Shown here: positions 6,641 through 10,390 of the stretch, piece by piece
Layout of the letters: every line of letters begins with the position of its first letter
Position numbering within the stretch: the first letter of the stretch is position 1
Source of the DNA: Bacteroidales bacterium
Lineage (GTDB): Bacteria > Bacteroidota > Bacteroidia > Bacteroidales > ML635J-15
DNA length: 10,390 bases
NCBI GenBank assembly: GCA_028696755.1
Contig: JAQVGK010000076.1
Coordinates: 1-10,390, forward strand
Direction: 5' to 3'
Position numbers and translations under genes: made by a program
The notes under the pieces: generated by a model
The model's input: only the letters and a program-made list of their open reading frames with translations
What the model was told of the DNA's origin: nothing
Databases searched by the model: none

Positions 6641-7959
6641 TTCACATAAGACACACCTGCTCCTGATGTGCCAATTCTTAAGACAACCTTATGCTTTTCA
6701 GTCAATTCAGCAAGTTCGTTAGTGGCTGTTCTTTTCGAAACATTGTTTATTTTTTGGTAATCCTTATTTGATATTTTCCCTTTTTCTTTAATGAATAAAA
6801 CAGCATTTAGTTGTCTATCATTCAGGCCAATTGACTGTAAATATTCTTTGTGATAAATATCCTTTCTTATCTCTAACCAAAAGTCGGAGTTGTTAACCTT
6901 AAAAATCGGTTTTGGAAGACCTTCAGAGATACACAATTCTGTCATCTTGGGAATTCCACGTCCCCAAGATTCAACATATCCGCATCTAAAAAATGCGTTG
7001 GCAATGTCTGGATTAAATGGTCTAGATGAATGACTTTTTAGAAGATCATTTACAGTCCAATTTTCGGGAAGTTGACCTTCGTTCCAAATCATTAATTTGT
7101 CCTTATACACCCTAATCTGAATAGGTGTAAGTCCTGAATAATCCTTGTGAGATATAGCATTTAGCAATGCTTCACGAATAGCTTCTAAAGGATATTCGTA
7201 ATTTTCAATTCTGTGAATACCATCATAACTGATCAGAGCTTTGATATATTTTGTAAAAAGTAGATCTATTGTCTTGTCAATTTGTTCAATTAAATTGCCA
7301 TGAACTTCGTCCTGGAAGAGTAAGTCAGTTTCATTGTCAAAGTAGCCAATTTTTATGTATGAGCCAGTTACGTACTTTTCTGGGGCGGGGTGAAAAAGTA
7401 AAATAGCCGAACGCTTTAAGAGCCCATTTTCTATTAGCTGTAAGTTTTCCAGTAAATGTTCGTTAGTCTCTTTTAAACTATCTTCAGTTAATCGTTTGTT
7501 ATTCAATCCCAGTTTACGAAAATGATCAAAAGTCTCTTGTTTTAAATCTTTTACCGAAACATTTGGGATTGGCACACTATCCCATCGCCTGCCTTTCTTT
7601 AGCAGAAGAAACCTGTCCAGAGCGGAACCTTTTAATTCCTGTTTTGTACTTCCGCTGCGATAGTGATATTGTCCTTTGTAGTCAACAGCATTTGGATAAG
7701 GTTCAACAATAATTTCCAAAAAATCGCCCTGCTTGGTTTGGTGATGATTAACATCAACTAAAATGCCCAAAACGTCTCGAACTTTGTTGGGGATATCTTC
7801 AAGCAGCTTTTTTGAATCTTTTAGACCAACAATATTTCCAAAATCATCCTTACCAATGTAAATAATTCCTCCACTAGCATTAGCAAAACCACATATCCAT
7901 TTAAGATATTCGTCACGCCAATTACTTTTAAATTCTATATTCTGGTTTTCTCTCTTCAC
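6628..7959 (-). CDS. AlbA_2/Schlafen-type ATP-binding protein with winged-helix tail
   Basis: A 443-residue protein of the COG2865-like group, often mislabelled RecG-like helicase. Residues about 5-120 form the AlbA_2 (Schlafen AlbA_2) domain: ENQNIEFKSNWRDEYLKWIC, FANASGGIIYIG, and YRSGSTKQEL at 100-109. Residues about 255-365 hold a GHKL/HATPase-like part: REALLNAISHKDYS (262-275) as N box, WNEGQLP (292-298), and GRGIPKM (333-339). Residues about 375-425 resemble a helix-turn-helix (NDRQLNAVLFIKEKGKISNK, then SKRTATNELAEL). Start is GTG at 7957-7959; an in-frame stop lies 9 codons upstream with no ATG between, and the N-terminus matches the family. Predicted cytoplasmic nucleic-acid-associated regulator; the substrate is unknown, and some relatives occur in variable or defence-rich regions. 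The end of the gene lies in a direct-repeat cluster. Not obviously linked to its neighbours. Confidence 0.88.
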   Translation of the reverse strand: MKRENQNIEFKSNWRDEYLKWICGFANASGGIIYIGKDDFGNIVGLKDSKKLLEDIPNKVRDVLGILVDVNHHQTKQGDFLEIIVEPYPNAVDYKGQYHYRSGSTKQELKGSALDRFLLLKKGRRWDSVPIPNVSVKDLKQETFDHFRKLGLNNKRLTEDSLKETNEHLLENLQLIENGLLKRSAILLFHPAPEKYVTGSYIKIGYFDNETDLLFQDEVHGNLIEQIDKTIDLLFTKYIKALISYDGIHRIENYEYPLEAIREALLNAISHKDYSGLTPIQIRVYKDKLMIWNEGQLPENWTVNDLLKSHSSRPFNPDIANAFFRCGYVESWGRGIPKMTELCISEGLPKPIFKVNNSDFWLEIRKDIYHKEYLQSIGLNDRQLNAVLFIKEKGKISNKDYQKINNVSKRTATNELAELTEKHKVVLRIGTSGAGVSYVKIGQ

Positions 7960-7978
7960 TTTTATATTTACAACATTA

Positions 7979-7986
7979 CAAAATTA
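7979..7986 (-). promoter_or_regulatory. Possible -7 element for the AlbA_2 gene
   Basis: TAATTTTG on the minus strand fits the Bacteroidota -7 consensus TAnnTTTG, about 20 bp ahead of the GTG start. No TTG is found at the usual 19-21 bp upstream; the nearest gives only a 13-bp spacer. A small TGATT/AATCA inverted repeat (8003-8007 and 8014-8018) covers the place of the -33 element. Confidence 0.35.
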
Positions 7987-8156
7987 AAATTTTATTTGAC
8001 AATGATTGAAATTAATCACTTAAATTTGAACATTTTGCGTTGTTAACGATATATAGCTAGATTACATTTCAGCAGAACACTTATTAATGATTTCTATTTT
8101 CATTCTTGTTAAACACTTACAATTCTTTCATTTGTTAAAGGTATTTTAATGCCTTC

Positions 8157-8192
8157 TTAACAATCGGTTAATCTGATGTTAAACAATGTTAA
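8157..8192 (+). promoter_or_regulatory. Helically spaced TTAAC/GTTAA array upstream of the receptor gene
   Basis: One TTAAC (8157-8161) and three GTTAA copies (8167-8171, 8178-8182, 8188-8192) are spaced 10, 11 and 10 bp, so on one DNA face. More GTTAA copies occur at 8042, 8108 and 8134. Direct repeats at this spacing are typical of OmpR/PhoB-family response regulators. The array ends about 28 bp before GATATTTG (8220-8227), a one-mismatch -7 element, so an activator could replace the -33 element. Regulator identity is inference. The rest of the 7960-8242 divergent intergenic region shows no gene. Confidence 0.45.
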
Positions 8193-8242
8193 GCCTGTTT
8201 TTTTGGATAAAAATGTTCGGATATTTGTGCAAAACACACATT

Positions 8243-10390
8243 ATGAAAAAGTTATTTTTATTGTCGATTTTGGGTTTAATAAGTTGTTTTTTGTCTGCTC
8301 AGCCCGAAAATCGTAACCAGGGCGCCTGTTTTGGTTTGGTAACCGAATCGGTTGGTGGACAAGCTGTTGAGTATGCCAACATCAGCGTGTTTTCTGTAAA
8401 AGATTCTGTGCTGATAACTGGAACTATCTCGGGCGAAGACGGTAGGTTTTTAATAACCAGTTTGCCATTTGATGATTTATGGATCGAAGTAGAATTTCTA
8501 GGTTTCGGGAAATATGTGTCGGAATCGTTTAGCTTGAATGCTCAGTCGCCCTATAAGGAATTCGAGAACATTATTATTACTCCTTCAGCAAATGTTCTTG
8601 ACGAAGTAAATGTGCAAGCCGAAGTTAAACATGTTGAGTATCAGATAGATAAAAAAGTTATTAATCCATCAAAGGACATTCTTGCTGCTGGTGGTAGTGC
8701 TGCTGATGTGCTTAAAAATGTTCCTTCAGTTCAAACAGATTTGGATGGAAATGTAAGCATTAGGGGCAATTCGGGATTTAAACTGCTTATTGATGGCAAA
8801 CCTTCTGTTATTCAAGGAAGTGACGGCCTTAAACAAATTCCAGCCGAGGCAATAGAAAGGATCGAGGTTATCACAAATCCTTCGGCAAGATATGAGGCTG
8901 ATGGCGTTGCAGGAATTATTAATGTGATAATGAAGAAAGATAAGCGCGATGGGATTAATGGAATGCTAACTGTTTCGGGAGGAAAGATTTTGGACACATA
9001 TAATACAACCGATAATTTTAATTTTAATATTCGCAGGGAAAAAATCAATTTCTTTATTGGTGCCGATTGCCGCTTTTATGGGCACCCTGGTTCTGGAACA
9101 ACACAACAACTAAGTGGTTCGGATTTTCAAACCGAATTAGTTACTGATTTTAAGAGCCGTTGGTTAAATAATACCTATAGCGTAAGACTTGGAGCAGATA
9201 TAAATGTTACGCCAAAGGATTTATTAACTATTTCGGGCAATACTGGTTCTTGGCAATACGGTTATCAATTCGATTCTGATAATTCTTTCAGGTATTTAAC
9301 GGGATCGTCGGTATTAACAGCATATACATATAGCCAAAGCAGTTTGATGAATTTTGTAAACAAATATTACGGTGCTAATCTTAATTATACACATAGTTTT
9401 GCGAAAGAAGGACACGAGCTAAACCTTTCTGCAGTTTATAACTCGAGTTTATATACCAGAGTAGTTGACTATTTAGTTGACTATTCGGATGATTATGAAG
9501 CTGCGAATGAAATTTCCAATTTCGGTAATTTTACTGATGAGGTTGAGAATTTATCTTTTTTAAATATGGAAATAAATTATAAAAACAATGTTTTAGGTGG
9601 AAGTCTCGAAGCTGGTTATAAGGCTGATATTGCTGGCTCGGATGCTACTTATGATTTTTATAATATTACAAGTTCTGACGGCGAGACCAAGATTATTGAT
9701 CCTTCAAGATCAAACCCATTAAAAATGAAGGAGAATATACAGGCTCTGTACACAACATTTAGCGGAGAGTTCTTAAAATTTGGATATAAGCTTGGTCTGC
9801 GAATGGAATCAACAGATCGTAAATTTACCAAGATTCTAACTGGTTATCAATTTGGACACGAGGAATTGTCGCTTTTCCCGAGTGTTCACATTTCGAAGAA
9901 CCTTAACGATAAAAATCAGTTTTTTGTAAGCTACAGCCGAAGAATACAGCGACCAGAACCATGGTATCTCGATCCTCAGGTTACATACTCATCACTTTAT
10001 AACATAAGAATGGGAAATCCAGAACTAAAGTCGGAATTCACCGATTCGTATGAACTTGGTTATACGCATTTTGAGGGCATGAATTATTTCTCTCTTGAGG
10101 CATTTTACCGACAATCTAATAATAAAATTACTCCTGTATTGTATCTTTCCGACACTTCGGATGTAGTTACAATTAACTCTTTCGGAAATATCGACCATGA
10201 TTATGCTGCTGGACTCGAGAGTATGTTTAATCTTAAACTTTTTAAAGCAGTAAGTTTGTCAACGGGTGGTAGTGCATATTACTATGTAATGTCGGGAAAG
10301 TATGAAGGAGTGGAGGTTGATAAAAGATTATTTAATTACAACGCATGGCTCAATAGTTCCTATACTCTGAGAAAAACTGCTACCACATTT
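8243..10390 (+). CDS. Outer-membrane beta-barrel, TonB-receptor-like protein (3' end beyond window)
   Basis: Open from ATG at 8243 to the last base (716 codons, no stop). Residues 1-20 are a signal peptide (MKKLFLLSILGLISCFLSAQ). Residues about 28-95 form a carboxypeptidase-regulatory-like beta domain (GQAVEYANISVF, TGTISGEDGRFLI). Residues about 125-232 are a TonB-receptor plug (SAADVLKNVPSVQTD, VSIRGNSG, LLIDGKP, IERIEVITNPSARY, GVAGIINVIMKK). The remainder is an outer-membrane barrel of the OMP_b-brl_3 kind, with RRIQRPEPWYLDP near 565-578 and GNPELKSEFTDSYELGY near 591-607. Family members are often around 780-820 residues, so perhaps 70-100 are missing. Such proteins move or bind unknown ligands at the outer membrane; no SusD partner is visible here. 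LISC at 13-16 resembles a lipobox but a barrel fits signal peptidase I better. No Shine-Dalgarno is present. It is divergent from the AlbA_2 gene. Confidence 0.93.
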   Translation, partial: MKKLFLLSILGLISCFLSAQPENRNQGACFGLVTESVGGQAVEYANISVFSVKDSVLITGTISGEDGRFLITSLPFDDLWIEVEFLGFGKYVSESFSLNAQSPYKEFENIIITPSANVLDEVNVQAEVKHVEYQIDKKVINPSKDILAAGGSAADVLKNVPSVQTDLDGNVSIRGNSGFKLLIDGKPSVIQGSDGLKQIPAEAIERIEVITNPSARYEADGVAGIINVIMKKDKRDGINGMLTVSGGKILDTYNTTDNFNFNIRREKINFFIGADCRFYGHPGSGTTQQLSGSDFQTELVTDFKSRWLNNTYSVRLGADINVTPKDLLTISGNTGSWQYGYQFDSDNSFRYLTGSSVLTAYTYSQSSLMNFVNKYYGANLNYTHSFAKEGHELNLSAVYNSSLYTRVVDYLVDYSDDYEAANEISNFGNFTDEVENLSFLNMEINYKNNVLGGSLEAGYKADIAGSDATYDFYNITSSDGETKIIDPSRSNPLKMKENIQALYTTFSGEFLKFGYKLGLRMESTDRKFTKILTGYQFGHEELSLFPSVHISKNLNDKNQFFVSYSRRIQRPEPWYLDPQVTYSSLYNIRMGNPELKSEFTDSYELGYTHFEGMNYFSLEAFYRQSNNKITPVLYLSDTSDVVTINSFGNIDHDYAAGLESMFNLKLFKAVSLSTGGSAYYYVMSGKYEGVEVDKRLFNYNAWLNSSYTLRKTATTF

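Noticed and set aside
8243..8302. Lipoprotein signal (LISC) at the receptor N-terminus
   Set aside because: The following plug and barrel domains and the SAQ cleavage-like site fit an ordinary signal peptide better.
8812..9048. Minus-strand 78-codon ORF inside the receptor gene
   Set aside because: It lies opposite the conserved plug domain and shows no domain of its own.

Overview
This window looks like chromosome of a Bacteroidota bacterium, probably an anaerobic or facultative member of the Bacteroidales/Marinilabiliales type. The reasons are AT-rich intergenic DNA, A-rich gene starts without Shine-Dalgarno sequences, two matches to the Bacteroidota -7 element (TAnnTTTG), and a TonB-receptor-like protein with a carboxypeptidase-regulatory-like N-terminal domain. 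The lineage is inferred from these traits and no species is claimed.

Left part (1-6270, minus strand): one compact four-gene methionine operon. Read in transcription order it has a promoter (about 6237-6267), a SAM-I-type riboswitch (6102-6207), a structured leader (5946-6101), a DUF39/COG1900 aspartate-semialdehyde sulfurtransferase (4794-5945), a NIL-domain ferredoxin with two 4Fe-4S motifs (4378-4788), a UPF0280/COG2122 ApbE-like protein (3638-4381) and full-length B12-dependent methionine synthase metH (77-3631). Gene spacings are 5 bp, a 4-bp ATGA overlap and 6 bp, so all four are probably co-transcribed. The first three families make up the sulfide-using homocysteine route known from methanogens and Desulfovibrio, which bypasses acylated homoserine. 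MetH then methylates homocysteine. The operon therefore encodes aspartate semialdehyde + sulfide -> homocysteine -> methionine under feedback from SAM. A near-perfect inverted repeat with an extra tandem half-copy (12-64) lies just past metH.

Middle (6268-7959): about 330 bp without a convincing gene, then a minus-strand gene for an AlbA_2/Schlafen-type protein with a GHKL-like ATP-binding region and a winged-helix tail. It starts at GTG and its 3' end lies in a short direct-repeat cluster.

Right part (7960-10390): a divergent intergenic region with a helically spaced GTTAA array, then a plus-strand outer-membrane beta-barrel/TonB-receptor-like gene that stays open to the window edge. No tRNA, rRNA, CRISPR array, transposase or phage gene was seen. 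The most notable system is the SAM-riboswitch-controlled homocysteine/methionine operon.
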